From positions 63,486 to 127,485 of the forward strand of contig NZ_JAGYPH010000003.1 of NCBI RefSeq assembly GCF_018343525.1: a stretch of 64,000 nt of DNA. Reading direction: 5' to 3'. Of this stretch, positions 10,519 to 18,807 are shown one piece after another; the stretch's first letter is position 1; the number at the start of each line of letters is the position of its first letter. The notes beneath the pieces are model-generated. The model was not told where the DNA came from. It was given only the letters and a program-made list of their open reading frames with translations, and ran no database searches. The DNA is from Lederbergia citrea (lineage in GTDB: Bacteria; Bacillota; Bacilli; Bacillales; Bacillaceae_C). A program made the position numbers and the translations under genes.

Positions 10519-10626
10519 TCTCATCTTTAGAATACAAAAGTATTCTTCTGAAATTAGCACCGTGCAATAAAAATTGCTGGTTGCTGAGGTATCATCGGGT
10601 CAGTCCCTCCGCCTCTCTTGATAAGA
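10519..10626 (-). ncRNA. S-box (SAM-I) riboswitch aptamer
   Basis: Reading the minus strand: P1 TCTTATC pairs with GATGAGA; conserved AGAGAGGCGGAGGGACTG, CCCGATGA, CAGCAACC and GGTGCTAATTTC follow in the order of the SAM-I family; a P4-like hairpin comes before the closing P1 strand. The terminator follows directly and the first gene downstream starts at 10392. High S-adenosylmethionine should stop transcription. Confidence 0.96.
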
Positions 10627-10831
10627 TATAGCTATTCATTTGTAAATAATGGAAATGTTTTTTCGACTTGTTATGAGTATAATCAGCATTTTGGAAATAG
10701 TCAACCTTTTTCTTAAAAAGATTTTCTTAAAATGATAATCATAAGATGGAGGGATTGACGATCCTGTGATTTATATTACAAACTATAAAACATTTATCCA
10801 ACCGAATTTATAGAATCCCCTTTCCTCTTGT

Positions 10832-11395
10832 TTACCTTCTATCCAACGCCTTTTTCATCCAATGATCTCTTGATAATTTCATATTAATAGAATCTATTAG
10901 TTCTCCTTCAAATTCTAACTCGTTTTTATCGACACTCTCTTTTACAAAACCCACTTTTTCATATACTTTCTTTGCTCTTGGATTGAAGTCAAAAACACTT
11001 AAAGTTAGTTGGTTCAATTTAGTATTTTTGAAAACATGATCCACCATAAGTTGGGTTGCCTCCGTTCCTAACCCACGATTTCTTCCCAGAGGTCCAATAA
11101 GTATTCTAAAATTCATACTTTGATTTTTTTCATCATATAAATTGACCACTGCTTCTCCCACCAAGATATTTTGGGATTTATCAACAATGGCAAGATCCAA
11201 ACGGTCGGTTTGTACATTTCTTGTTTTATACCAATTAACGACCACTTCTCTATCGAATTCAGTTGAGCTTCCTGTCAATTTTATAACTTCAGGATCCTTT
11301 AAACATTCTTCTAAACTGGGAAGGTCTTCATCCTTAAAAGGCCTCAAAATAACTTTCTCTCCCACAATAGTCGGTTTATTTTTCAAATCTATCAT
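10832..11395 (-). CDS. GNAT-family N-acetyltransferase (RimJ/RimL-like)
   Basis: A 187-residue GCN5-related acetyltransferase. The N-terminal VILRPFKDEDLPSL and the acetyl-CoA loop LGRNRGLGTEATQLM, then LSVFDFNPRAKKVYEKVGF, are typical of the RimJ/RimL group that modifies ribosomal proteins or small amines. ATG 11395 has GGGGTG 6 nt upstream; the GTG at 11404 lies too close to that site. It stands alone between the riboswitch-controlled monooxygenase and the metI end, on the same strand. The substrate cannot be told from the sequence. Confidence 0.85.
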   Translation of the reverse strand: MIDLKNKPTIVGEKVILRPFKDEDLPSLEECLKDPEVIKLTGSSTEFDREVVVNWYKTRNVQTDRLDLAIVDKSQNILVGEAVVNLYDEKNQSMNFRILIGPLGRNRGLGTEATQLMVDHVFKNTKLNQLTLSVFDFNPRAKKVYEKVGFVKESVDKNELEFEGELIDSINMKLSRDHWMKKALDRR

Positions 11396-11525
11396 ATGTT
11401 TCACCCCATTATTTCATCATTCAAACTACACCTATCATTTTATAACAGTGCATAATGAAATGAACATAGTTAAAATTGTGTTTATGGTTTACATCGTTTT
11501 CGCTGATTATCGGAAAGCAGCATAG

Positions 11526-11558
11526 AAAGGGTGTGCCATAATGTATGGAACACCCTTT
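11526..11558 (-). terminator. Hairpin after metI (operon terminator)
   Basis: AAAGGGTGT and ACACCCTTT form a 9-bp stem 8 nt after the metI stop. The T run is short (TTTCT), so termination may be leaky. Confidence 0.7.
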
Positions 11559-11565
11559 ACTCAAG

Positions 11566-12219
11566 TTACCTTTTATCCACCGCATGTGCCGCACGGTCGC
11601 CGACAAACTGTATGAGTTGAACTAATAAAATTAATATGATGACAGTCGCAATCATTACTTCATTTTGGTAGCGATAATATCCAAAGCGGATTGCCACGTC
11701 GCCAATTCCGCCGCCGCCAACAATTCCCGCCATCGCTGAATAGCTTAATAAACTAATAACTGTAACCGTTAATCCAGAAACCATTCCCGACAGTGCTTCA
11801 GGGAAAAGCACTTGTCTAATTACGAGCCAAGGCGATGCTCCGCATGACTCGGCGGCTTCGATCACACCCCGGTCAATTTCTCGTAATGAAGTTTCCACGA
11901 GCCGGGCGTAAAAGGGAATTGCCGCAACTGATAGTGAAACACTCGCTGCTATCGGCCCTGTCGTCGTTCCTAAAATCAGTTTTGTGAGCGGTAGAAGAAT
12001 GACGAGCAAAATAATATACGGAATCGAACGGATGATATTAATGATCGTTCCGGCAATACTTTGCAAAATTCTTTTTTGCCAAAACATGCCTTCACTTGTG
12101 ACAAAAAGTCCGATTCCTAGAGGCACACCAAGGGTTGCTGCAAATAAAACGGAAATCCCCATCATCAAGGCTGTCTCGATAAAGGCTATCCAAAATTCAT
12201 TCACCATCTCAAGCGACAT
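11566..12219 (-). CDS. metI: Methionine-type ABC transporter permease MetI
   Basis: A 217-residue permease with five hydrophobic segments and the EAA-type loop ESCGASPWLVIRQVLFPEA that contacts the ATPase. Relatives import methionine or its oxidised and derivatised forms. Start ATG 12219 (MSLEMVNEFW) has GAGGTG 7 nt upstream; the frame extends to 12303 but that leader lies inside metN. It overlaps the metN stop by 11 nt, indicating coupled translation, and closes the S-box operon. The association with monooxygenases suggests sulfonates, sulfones or methionine analogues as ligands (inference). Confidence 0.92.
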   Translation of the reverse strand: MSLEMVNEFWIAFIETALMMGISVLFAATLGVPLGIGLFVTSEGMFWQKRILQSIAGTIINIIRSIPYIILLVILLPLTKLILGTTTGPIAASVSLSVAAIPFYARLVETSLREIDRGVIEAAESCGASPWLVIRQVLFPEALSGMVSGLTVTVISLLSYSAMAGIVGGGGIGDVAIRFGYYRYQNEVMIATVIILILLVQLIQFVGDRAAHAVDKR

Positions 12220-13210
12220 CAGCGAGCACCTCCAATTGGTCCGTTCGATTCGTAATATACTGAATCGCCTTTTGAATTTCGAGCGTTTCCCCTGTAATTT
12301 CAACGATCAGCATTCCTAATGGACGATCTTGAATATAAGTGATTTGCCCATGTAGAATGTTTACCAACACGGCATATTTTTTCAAAGTTTCAGCGATGAT
12401 GCTTTCTTCAGCCGATTCTCCACGAAAATTAATTTGGACAATCGGTCCTTTTCTGCCTATAAGCAAACGTTCTGGCAATGTTAAGGAATGGACCGTATGA
12501 ATAAATTGCTTCGTTAACTCTGTTTGTGGATTGGCAAACAGCTCATATACATCATTGACCTCAATCACTCTTCCCTTTTCCATGACTGCCACACGATGAC
12601 ATATTTGCCGAACGACTTCCATCTCATGTGTAATAAGGACGATGGTGATGCCTAATGTTTCATTTATTTTTTTCAACAGTTGTAAAATCGAGGCGGTCGT
12701 CGTTGGATCGAGAGCAGATGTAGCCTCATCGCAAAGGAGCACCTTTGGTTCATTCGCAAGGGCACGCGCAATGCCGACCCGCTGCTTTTGGCCACCAGAT
12801 AACTGGGCAGGATAATGATCCGCCCGGTCCGTTAAACCAACCATCTCTAATAACTCTGGTACTCGCTTTTGAATCTCTTCCTTGCTCTTACCTGCAGCTT
12901 TTAACGAAAAAGCTATATTGTCATACACTTTCTTCGAACTGATTAAGTGAAAATGCTGAAAAATCATCCCGATTTTCTGACGTTCTTTTCGAACTTCCTG
13001 TTTCGTTAGGGCGGTTAAGTCTTTTTTATTAATAACGATTTGGCCCGCAGTCGGTCGTTCTAATAAATTCAAGCAGCGCAGCAATGTACTTTTTCCAGCA
13101 CCGCTATATCCGATAATCCCGAAGATTTCTCCGCTTTGAATCTTTAGATCTACTTGATCGACGGCTTTTACATCTTTATATGTTTTCGTAACATTGACGA
13201 TATCGATCAC
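12209..13210 (-). CDS. metN: Methionine-type ABC transporter ATPase MetN
   Basis: A 333-residue ABC ATPase with Walker A GYSGAGKSTL, Q-loop MIFQHFHLISSK, signature LSGGQKQR, Walker B VLLCDEATSALD and the switch histidine in ITHEM. The last 80 residues form the NIL regulatory domain, which in MetN proteins binds substrate and inhibits transport. It begins with GTG overlapping the metQ stop by 4 nt (GTGA), with GGAGG upstream. Together with MetQ and MetI it forms a complete importer under the SAM riboswitch at 17312, so expression should rise when methionine or SAM is short. Confidence 0.94.
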   Translation of the reverse strand: MIDIVNVTKTYKDVKAVDQVDLKIQSGEIFGIIGYSGAGKSTLLRCLNLLERPTAGQIVINKKDLTALTKQEVRKERQKIGMIFQHFHLISSKKVYDNIAFSLKAAGKSKEEIQKRVPELLEMVGLTDRADHYPAQLSGGQKQRVGIARALANEPKVLLCDEATSALDPTTTASILQLLKKINETLGITIVLITHEMEVVRQICHRVAVMEKGRVIEVNDVYELFANPQTELTKQFIHTVHSLTLPERLLIGRKGPIVQINFRGESAEESIIAETLKKYAVLVNILHGQITYIQDRPLGMLIVEITGETLEIQKAIQYITNRTDQLEVLADVA

Positions 13211-14037
13211 TTTTTTGCCTCCAGTTCTGTTTGATAAGATGGTTTGACAAATCCAACTAATTTTTCATTTGTATACTCTAAAAATTCTTTCGAGTGATAA
13301 GCGCTCTGTAATGCAGCCACAAATGGTTTATCTTTATCTTCTTTCTTGATTGCAACGCCAACCAAATAGTGATCGGGAGTTTTTTCGATGGCAACAGATT
13401 CATCCAATTTTAACCCCGAAGCAAGTGCAAAGTTGCCATTGATAAAAGCAAAATCAGAATCACCTAATGAGCGAGGAAGCTGCCCTGCTTCAAGAGGTAC
13501 AATATTCAAATTAAGATTATTTTCGATAATATCCTTTTCTGAAACAGTCGTTGCATCAATCTTTGGATTGAGCTTAATCCATCCATATTGCTCCATCATC
13601 TGAAGGGAGCGGGCCATATTTACCGGGTCGTTCGGCAAGGTCACTTTCACCCCCGCTTTTACGTCCGATAATTTGGTGTGTTTCTCGGAATATATTGCAA
13701 TCGGGGCGCTTGGCACAGCATACAAATATACTAAATCCATCTCGTGATCCTTATTGAATTGTTCCAAATATCGTGGATTTTGATATACATTCACATCGAT
13801 ATCGCCTTCATCAAGCGCTTTATTCGGTTGAATATAATCATTAAATTCTACTATTTTTACAGAGTAGCCCTCTTTTTCAAGCAATGGTTTAATACTTTCT
13901 TTGATTTGATCGCTGTACGGTCCTGCCGTCGCACCTATCTTGATTTGCTTTTTCTCCCCACTTGCTTTTCCTGAGCTGCAAGCAGCGAGACTCAATATTC
14001 CTGCCAATATTAAAATACTAATCATTATTTTTCTCAT
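13207..14037 (-). CDS. metQ: MetQ/NlpA-type substrate-binding lipoprotein
   Basis: A 276-residue lipoprotein with a signal peptide ending at the lipobox LAAC (MRKIMISILILAGILSLAAC), followed by the NlpA/MetQ fold (IKIGATAGPYSDQI, NVYQNPRYLEQFN). It is anchored outside the membrane and hands ligand to MetNI. ATG 14037 has GGTGGAG 5 nt upstream; the longer frame to 14085 would place charged residues before the signal. It is 98 nt downstream of monooxygenase copy 2 in the same operon. Ligand is probably methionine-like or an organosulfur compound that the neighbouring flavoenzymes attack. Confidence 0.92.
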   Translation of the reverse strand: MRKIMISILILAGILSLAACSSGKASGEKKQIKIGATAGPYSDQIKESIKPLLEKEGYSVKIVEFNDYIQPNKALDEGDIDVNVYQNPRYLEQFNKDHEMDLVYLYAVPSAPIAIYSEKHTKLSDVKAGVKVTLPNDPVNMARSLQMMEQYGWIKLNPKIDATTVSEKDIIENNLNLNIVPLEAGQLPRSLGDSDFAFINGNFALASGLKLDESVAIEKTPDHYLVGVAIKKEDKDKPFVAALQSAYHSKEFLEYTNEKLVGFVKPSYQTELEAKK

Positions 14038-14135
14038 TTTCGCTCCACCTTTTCTTTTTAAAATAAAAGCCCCTTTATTCCGCATTATTAGCGAAATACA
14101 AGAGGCTTCTGGTCGTCCAGTCAGCTTTTTTACTT

Positions 14136-15512
14136 TTATACTGTTAGTTGCTTCCGTGAATATTGCTTACCTGGATGATGGTCTGCTAATTGGTCAAATC
14201 CAAATAAGTTTGCACGCAGCGTTTGTCTTTTCGCTTCTTTCCTCACTAATCCTCTTTCTTGCAAAACAGGTATGACGAGTTCAGAGAAATCCTCAAACGA
14301 TCCCGGCATTATCGCATAGGTGATATTAAAACCATCCACTCCTGCCTCATTCACCCATTTTTCCATTTCGTCTGCAATCACTTCTGGCGTTCCAACGACG
14401 ACAGGACCAATTCCGCCAATCCCGACAAATTCAGCAATTTCGTTGATGGTCCATTGCTTATCTGGATCAACCTTTGTGAAAATTTCTAATCTCGAACGCA
14501 TGGAGTCATTCTCCACAAATTGCAGATTTTCGTCCGGATCATATTGCGAGAGGTCAATTCCTGTCCAGCCACTGAATAAACTTAACGCCCCTTCATGGCT
14601 CAAATGCTTTTTATAGTCACTATACTTTTCTTCTGCTTCCGCTTGCGTTCGGCCTACGATCGGTGTGAATAAACTAAATATCTTAATCTCTTCACCTTTT
14701 CTTCCAAACTCCTCAGCTTGTGTTCGGATTTTACCCACATATTTTTTAGCGATAGAGATTGTCGGGGATGAAATGTATACACCTTCCGCATGTTTTCCAG
14801 CAAATGCACTCCCTCTTGAAGATAAGCCCGCTTGATATATCACAGGTGTCCGTTGCGGCGATGGCTCGCTTAAATGGGCGCCAGGGACACTGAAATAAGT
14901 ACCTTCGTGGTTAATATCATGCACTTGGGACGGGTCGACAAACATTTTCTTTTCTGTATCTCTTACCACCGCCCCATCTTCCCAACTGCCTTCCCACAGC
15001 TTATAGCAAACTTCCAAATATTCCTCGGCTATTGTATAACGCTCATCATGACCAATTTGTTCCTTCAAACCGATATTAATAGAGGCGCTTTTCAAATAAG
15101 AAGTGACGATATTCCAGCCAACTCGCCCTTTCGTCAAATGATCCAGCGTCGACATCCGGCGTGCAAATGTGTAAGGATGTTCGTGTGTGACGGAAGCTGT
15201 CACGCCAAATCCAAGATGCTCGGTCACCGCAGCCATTGCAGGGATGACTAATAGCGGATCATTAATCGGCGACTGCACCGCTTGGCGTAGACCTGCGTCC
15301 CGTGATCCTTCATATACATCATAAGGACCCAACACATCTGCTAAAAAGATCGCATCAAAGTTTGCTGCTTCCAATGTTTTCGCAAGCTCGGTCCAATGCT
15401 CAATCTCCTTATAGCGATGGGACCGGTCCTCAGGATGTGACCATAATCCAGGTGATTGATTTCCGGGGCAGTTCATTAAAAATGCATTTAATAAAATTCG
15501 TTTTTTTGACAT
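14136..15512 (-). CDS. NtaA/SnaA/DszA-family FMN-dependent monooxygenase (copy 2)
   Basis: A 458-residue luciferase-like monooxygenase, an evident paralogue of the protein at 9013: NQSPGLWSHPEDRSHRYKE, GRVGWNIVTSYLKSA and HHPGKQYSR are shared almost word for word. It needs reduced FMN from a separate reductase. AAGGGAG precedes the ATG. It follows the acyl-CoA-dehydrogenase-like gene by 15 nt and precedes metQ, so it is made together with the transporter and under the same riboswitch. A DszC-like plus DszA-like pair beside an importer points to stepwise oxidation of an imported organosulfur compound (inference). Confidence 0.88.
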   Translation of the reverse strand: MSKKRILLNAFLMNCPGNQSPGLWSHPEDRSHRYKEIEHWTELAKTLEAANFDAIFLADVLGPYDVYEGSRDAGLRQAVQSPINDPLLVIPAMAAVTEHLGFGVTASVTHEHPYTFARRMSTLDHLTKGRVGWNIVTSYLKSASINIGLKEQIGHDERYTIAEEYLEVCYKLWEGSWEDGAVVRDTEKKMFVDPSQVHDINHEGTYFSVPGAHLSEPSPQRTPVIYQAGLSSRGSAFAGKHAEGVYISSPTISIAKKYVGKIRTQAEEFGRKGEEIKIFSLFTPIVGRTQAEAEEKYSDYKKHLSHEGALSLFSGWTGIDLSQYDPDENLQFVENDSMRSRLEIFTKVDPDKQWTINEIAEFVGIGGIGPVVVGTPEVIADEMEKWVNEAGVDGFNITYAIMPGSFEDFSELVIPVLQERGLVRKEAKRQTLRANLFGFDQLADHHPGKQYSRKQLTV

Positions 15513-15527
15513 GTTTAGTTTCTCCCT

Positions 15528-16634
15528 TTAGTTATTTTCTGGCCATAGCGCAGTATCGATTCCAACTATTTCCTTACCAATTAATTCTCTTGCTAGATTA
15601 TTGGATGGTCCCATCACAATTCCGGCACGCGCATCACGATACAGGCGCTCCAATATACCTTTTTTATATCCATATCCTCCTGCGACATCCATCGCAATTT
15701 GTGCAACTTGATTGGCAGATTCTGAGGCATGAACCTTAAATTCAATAATGAGCGTTCTTAGATTGGGCGGAAGTGGGGTATCAGTCTGTGCCCATTCCTC
15801 CAGCTGAGACGCGATATCCTTTTGCCAAGCAGATAAACTATCAATGATAATTTTTGCCGAAGCGAGCTGATTTCTGATCACTTGATAGTTTGCCAGTGAT
15901 TTTCTCGCATACGCCAAAACTTCGTTATAAATTCCAATAGCCGTCCCCGTCCACGCTGCCGCTAGTCCAAAAATGTAAACATTACTATTTTCAATGATTG
16001 ATTTACCCGTACCCTCTTCCCCAATTCGATCCCTGCGATCGACATAAATATCATTGAAGCGAATTGGTGAACTATGATTCCCTCTTACACCGAGTGCATC
16101 CCAGACACCTGTTTCAATCCCATCCTGTTTGCCATCCACTATGAAATAGGTGAGATCCGATAATTTTTCAGCATGGGGAGATCTCGTTTGCAGTACATAA
16201 AAATCGGCATGACCGCTACTTGTCACAAAGGCCTTTTCTAAATTTAGTACATAACCATCATCTTTATACTCGGCTTGACTATGGCTAATCCAATACTGCC
16301 CGCCAGATGCCCTCTCACTCGTTGCAATCGTTCCGAACTTTCCATTACGCAACGGCTTTAACCATCTATGCCACTGATCTTCATTGCCATATTTATAAAT
16401 AATGATCGTCGCTCCTACATTCATCGAATAAACAAGCGCAGTTGACGGACAAGCCTTGGCAATTTCTTGAACAACGACTCCGAATGATTGGTAATCAAGT
16501 TCAAGACCGCCTAATTCTTTAGGTAGAAAAATACTGTTCCACCCTGCCTTTCCAAGCACGGCTAGATTTTCACTTGGGAATTCCCCTTCTCTATCGAGGC
16601 GATCCGCATTTGGTCGGATGACATCCTCTACCAA
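15528..16634 (-). CDS. Acyl-CoA-dehydrogenase-like flavoprotein (DszC/SfnB type), apparent N-terminal frameshift
   Basis: A 368-residue open frame of the acyl-CoA dehydrogenase fold (ELGGLELDYQSFGVVVQEIAK, ATSERASGG, GYGYKKGILERLYRDARAGIVMGPSNN). Members next to DszA-like enzymes, such as DszC and SfnB relatives, act as reduced-flavin monooxygenases on organosulfur compounds. The frame opens with TTG 16634 without a ribosome site. A strong AAGGAGG with ATG lies at 16696, but that frame stops after 22 codons. Adding one base in the A6 run (plus coordinates 16643-16648) would join MPTLIEATLKQEEVKKKK to IQSLVEDVIRPN. So either the gene is broken, the base call is wrong, or slippage restores the frame. 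An intrinsic terminator sits just upstream. Confidence 0.78.
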   Translation of the reverse strand: MVEDVIRPNADRLDREGEFPSENLAVLGKAGWNSIFLPKELGGLELDYQSFGVVVQEIAKACPSTALVYSMNVGATIIIYKYGNEDQWHRWLKPLRNGKFGTIATSERASGGQYWISHSQAEYKDDGYVLNLEKAFVTSSGHADFYVLQTRSPHAEKLSDLTYFIVDGKQDGIETGVWDALGVRGNHSSPIRFNDIYVDRRDRIGEEGTGKSIIENSNVYIFGLAAAWTGTAIGIYNEVLAYARKSLANYQVIRNQLASAKIIIDSLSAWQKDIASQLEEWAQTDTPLPPNLRTLIIEFKVHASESANQVAQIAMDVAGGYGYKKGILERLYRDARAGIVMGPSNNLARELIGKEIVGIDTALWPENN

Positions 16635-16711
16635 ACTTTGTATTTTTTCTTTTTCACTTCCTCTTGTTTTAGTGTTGCTTCTATTAACGTTGGCATTTGG
16701 TTTCCTCCTTC

Positions 16712-16759
16712 AAAAAAATAAAAAAGCTCTCACTTAAGGATGGTCCTTAAACTGAGAGC
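16712..16759 (-). terminator. Intrinsic terminator inside the S-box operon
   Basis: On the minus strand GCTCTCA...TAAGGA pairs with TCCTTA..TGAGAGC around a short loop and is followed by a T-rich tract. It starts 2 nt after the stop of the upstream gene and ends only a few bases before the next ribosome binding site, so downstream genes depend on read-through. Confidence 0.88.
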
Positions 16760-16761
16760 CG

Positions 16762-17034
16762 CTAGTTGTCTAGTAGGCCGATCTTATTCGTTTGTCTAAT
16801 TCCTAAATATTCCTCAAGCTTCTTTGTTAAACCGTTTGGAAAAAGCTTATCTTGTGCGGTTTTGTGTGAATACTCAAGAAACGCTGTAATATGATGTCTT
16901 CGATCCACAATGTTCACCAAACCATTTTCATAAAACCAGGAATCAATTGTATTGTAGACTCCCCTATTTACACTAAATTTCTCTTTTGTTTGTCTAACAA
17001 AGTCAAGATCCGGCAAATGCAACTCCACTTCCAT
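16762..17034 (-). CDS. Unrecognised 90-residue protein in S-box operon
   Basis: I do not recognise the family. The product (MEVELHLPDLDFVRQ to the C-terminal KIGLLDN) is soluble, with no signal peptide or membrane segment. It contains DSWFYENGLVNIVDRRHHITAFLEY with two adjacent histidines. ATG 17034 is about 10 nt after a run of six G; the alternative ATG 17043 sits almost on top of that run. It lies 16 nt after yezD and is followed by a terminator. It is thus a SAM-riboswitch-controlled gene, and a role in sulfur metabolism or in handling the operon's flavoenzymes is only inferred from position. Confidence 0.7.
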   Translation of the reverse strand: MEVELHLPDLDFVRQTKEKFSVNRGVYNTIDSWFYENGLVNIVDRRHHITAFLEYSHKTAQDKLFPNGLTKKLEEYLGIRQTNKIGLLDN

Positions 17035-17050
17035 GAAAATCATTCCCCCC

Positions 17051-17215
17051 TTACTTTTTCTTCACTGGTTTCTTTTCAATGGGAAATCGCTTTTTTTCAT
17101 TTTTATCAATTTGCGTAATTCTTCCGTCATGGATGGTAATCACAATCGATCCGTAATCAATATTTTTTAGTTCTTCTCTAATGTAATCAATGGTCAATTC
17201 ATCATGAGTCGTCAT
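17051..17215 (-). CDS. yezD: YezD family protein (DUF2292), 54 residues
   Basis: A short gene encoding MTTHDELTIDYIREELKN, then GSIVITIHDGRITQID and a lysine-rich tail ending KKPVKKK. The GS(I/V)xIxxHDGxIxQIE-type core is that of YezD, a small protein of unknown function whose B. subtilis gene also lies behind an S-box. GGGAG is 7 nt before the ATG. It is the first gene after the second SAM riboswitch and is followed within 16 nt by the unrecognised gene. The family call is firm; the function is unknown. Confidence 0.88.
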   Translation of the reverse strand: MTTHDELTIDYIREELKNIDYGSIVITIHDGRITQIDKNEKKRFPIEKKPVKKK

Positions 17216-17240
17216 CTCAGGTCTCCCTTTCCTATTTCTA

Positions 17241-17281
17241 TAAAAACAAAGAGCCCCCTCTCTAATGATGAGAGGGGGCTC
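17241..17281 (-). terminator. SAM-riboswitch terminator upstream of yezD
   Basis: GAGCCCCCTCTC and GAGAGGGGGCTC form a 12-bp stem on the minus strand, followed by TTTGTTTTTA. The TCTCATC within it can pair with GATGAGA of the aptamer. Confidence 0.92.
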
Positions 17282-17311
17282 GAAAATACAGGTTTTGGCC
17301 TGTTAAAGCAG

Positions 17312-17418
17312 TCTCATCTTTAGAATACAAAGTATTCTTCTGAAATTAGCACCATACAATTGATATTGCTGGTTGCTGAGGTTTCATCGGGTCAGTCCCT
17401 CCGCCTCTCTGGATAAGG
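17312..17418 (-). ncRNA. S-box (SAM-I) riboswitch aptamer upstream of yezD operon
   Basis: Minus strand shows CCTTATCC, AGAGAGGCGGAGGGACTG, CCCGATGAAACCTC, CAGCAACCAGC, GGTGCTAATTTC and closing GATGAGAC, the full SAM-I order. It is a close copy of the element at 10519. It should control yezD, the unknown gene, the flavoprotein, monooxygenase copy 2 and metQNI. Confidence 0.96.
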
Positions 17419-17520
17419 AATTGCTATTCAATTAATTATTCATATTGCTCAACTATGTATTGAATTGTAATGAACTTATCTGAAAGAGTCAAGAACTTTT
17501 TTATAATTGTGAATTTTATG

Positions 17521-18720
17521 CTAGAAAAAATCATACAAACCATTCGCAAAGTAATCGTATTCCGCGTCGTTAAGAATCTTTTTTCCATACCCTTCAAAGA
17601 AAAGATCAATCACCTGTTTGTTTTCAAAATCACCTTCCTTTGGCCAAATCGCTAAGGCTACATCGAATCTTGGATCTCCAAATGCACCTCCACTCCAATC
17701 GATGATTCCCGATATTTCACCTTCGTGCACAAGGACATTGTCTTCGGTAAAATCGCCATGGATGAGCGTTTGTTCTATTCCCTCCGGCTTATTCTTCTTT
17801 AAGTTTTTCAGTAGTTCCGGGGTTCCATCTACTTCAAACTCGTGCAAATCATGCTCCGCTCTTTCTAGCATTTCATCAAGCCAGTTCGCTTTTTGTAGGT
17901 CAGCTGGACACGGAGTTGAGTGGATTGTTGCCAGCACTTTTCCGAATTGGAAAATCAGACTCTTTCTTTTTTCCGGGTCTGGTTCTTTTTGAAGTGCTTT
18001 TCCCATCGTTGTTCCAGGAAGGTATTCCATTAAGATCCAGGCTTGATCCGGCTCTTTTGTAAAGGCATAAATGTTTGGAACTGGCAGCTTTGAATCTTGC
18101 AAACCCTTAAGAATTTGTGCTTCTTTTTCCAGCCATTTACAATAGCGTTTTTCGAATGCCCTTTTCAAAACAAATCGACCATTTTCACTTTCTATAATCC
18201 CCACATTGGATGTACATCCTTGTTCCGGGAATGTGATGTACTTGATTTCTCCCGTTATTTTTAAAAAATCTGCAGGGATTTCTTGTCTTTCAATTGGAGC
18301 CATGTCGTCACCTCCGAACGTCATATGCGGTTTTTCTTTTTTATAATATTGCAGTCGATCTTGAAGAGTACCCGTATGAAACTCAAACTTATGGCCATCA
18401 GGATCAGTGAAGTAAATGGAACGTTTATCCTGCTCATTTCGCGCCCTGCCTGGTAAAATATTTATGTGATGGGCCGTTAGTTTTTTTAACAGGTCTTCAT
18501 ATTCGTTTTCCTTTATCGAAAAAGCGATATGGGTATATGATTGATGGATTTCCTGTCTTGGTATATCTTTTTCTTGATTAAGCGCAAGCCAAAGTCCATT
18601 TAAATCAAGATAGGCTGTCGTATTTCCTTTTACGAGCAGCCTGGCTCCGAATACGTTCTGGTAAAAACGAATAGATTTATCTAAATCTGAAACGGAAAAC
18701 AGTAAATGGTTGATCTCCAT
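17521..18720 (-). CDS. fosB: Fused FosB thiol transferase - aminoglycoside-type phosphotransferase
   Basis: A 399-residue frame joining two enzymes. Residues 1-135 are FosB, the Mn-dependent bacillithiol transferase that opens fosfomycin: [10 protein letters not shown], metal ligands His5, His64 (YTHIAF) and Glu113 (KFEFHTG), ending at PHMTF where free FosB stops. Residues 140-399 are an APH/choline-kinase-fold phosphotransferase with Lys186, Glu200, HGDFTEDN (His321, Asp323, Asn328) and IDW (Asp341). The linker GGDD is encoded by GGAGGTGACGAC, a Shine-Dalgarno sequence placed for ATG 18303. Its own GAGGTG lies before ATG 18720. The kinase may be made both fused and free. The kinase substrate (aminoglycoside, macrolide or other) is unknown. 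Confidence 0.87.
   Translation of the reverse strand: MEINHLLFSVSDLDKSIRFYQNVFGARLLVKGNTTAYLDLNGLWLALNQEKDIPRQEIHQSYTHIAFSIKENEYEDLLKKLTAHHINILPGRARNEQDKRSIYFTDPDGHKFEFHTGTLQDRLQYYKKEKPHMTFGGDDMAPIERQEIPADFLKITGEIKYITFPEQGCTSNVGIIESENGRFVLKRAFEKRYCKWLEKEAQILKGLQDSKLPVPNIYAFTKEPDQAWILMEYLPGTTMGKALQKEPDPEKRKSLIFQFGKVLATIHSTPCPADLQKANWLDEMLERAEHDLHEFEVDGTPELLKNLKKNKPEGIEQTLIHGDFTEDNVLVHEGEISGIIDWSGGAFGDPRFDVALAIWPKEGDFENKQVIDLFFEGYGKKILNDAEYDYFANGLYDFF
18310..18315 (-). promoter_or_regulatory. Internal Shine-Dalgarno inside the FosB-kinase frame
   Basis: GGAGGT on the minus strand, 6 nt before the in-frame ATG 18303 (MAPIERQE), exactly where the phosphotransferase domain begins. It suggests independent translation start of the second domain. 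Confidence 0.75.
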
Positions 18721-18771
18721 GCTTTCACCTCAGATTAGTATTCGGAAGCGCTCAGTTAGAATCCTGCTTTT

Positions 18772-18802
18772 CAAAAAAAAAAGAAACCTTTCTCAAGGCT
18801 TC
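18772..18802 (-). terminator. Terminator after MFS gene
   Basis: GAAGCCTT and AAGGTTTC (one G-U pair) with loop GAGA, then a T-rich tract. It separates the MFS gene from the downstream FosB fusion. Confidence 0.87.
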
Positions 18803-18807
18803 CTCCC

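Noticed and set aside
17521..18303. Separate aminoglycoside phosphotransferase gene independent of fosB
   Set aside because: The reading frame is continuous with FosB without any stop; noted instead as possible second product from the internal start.
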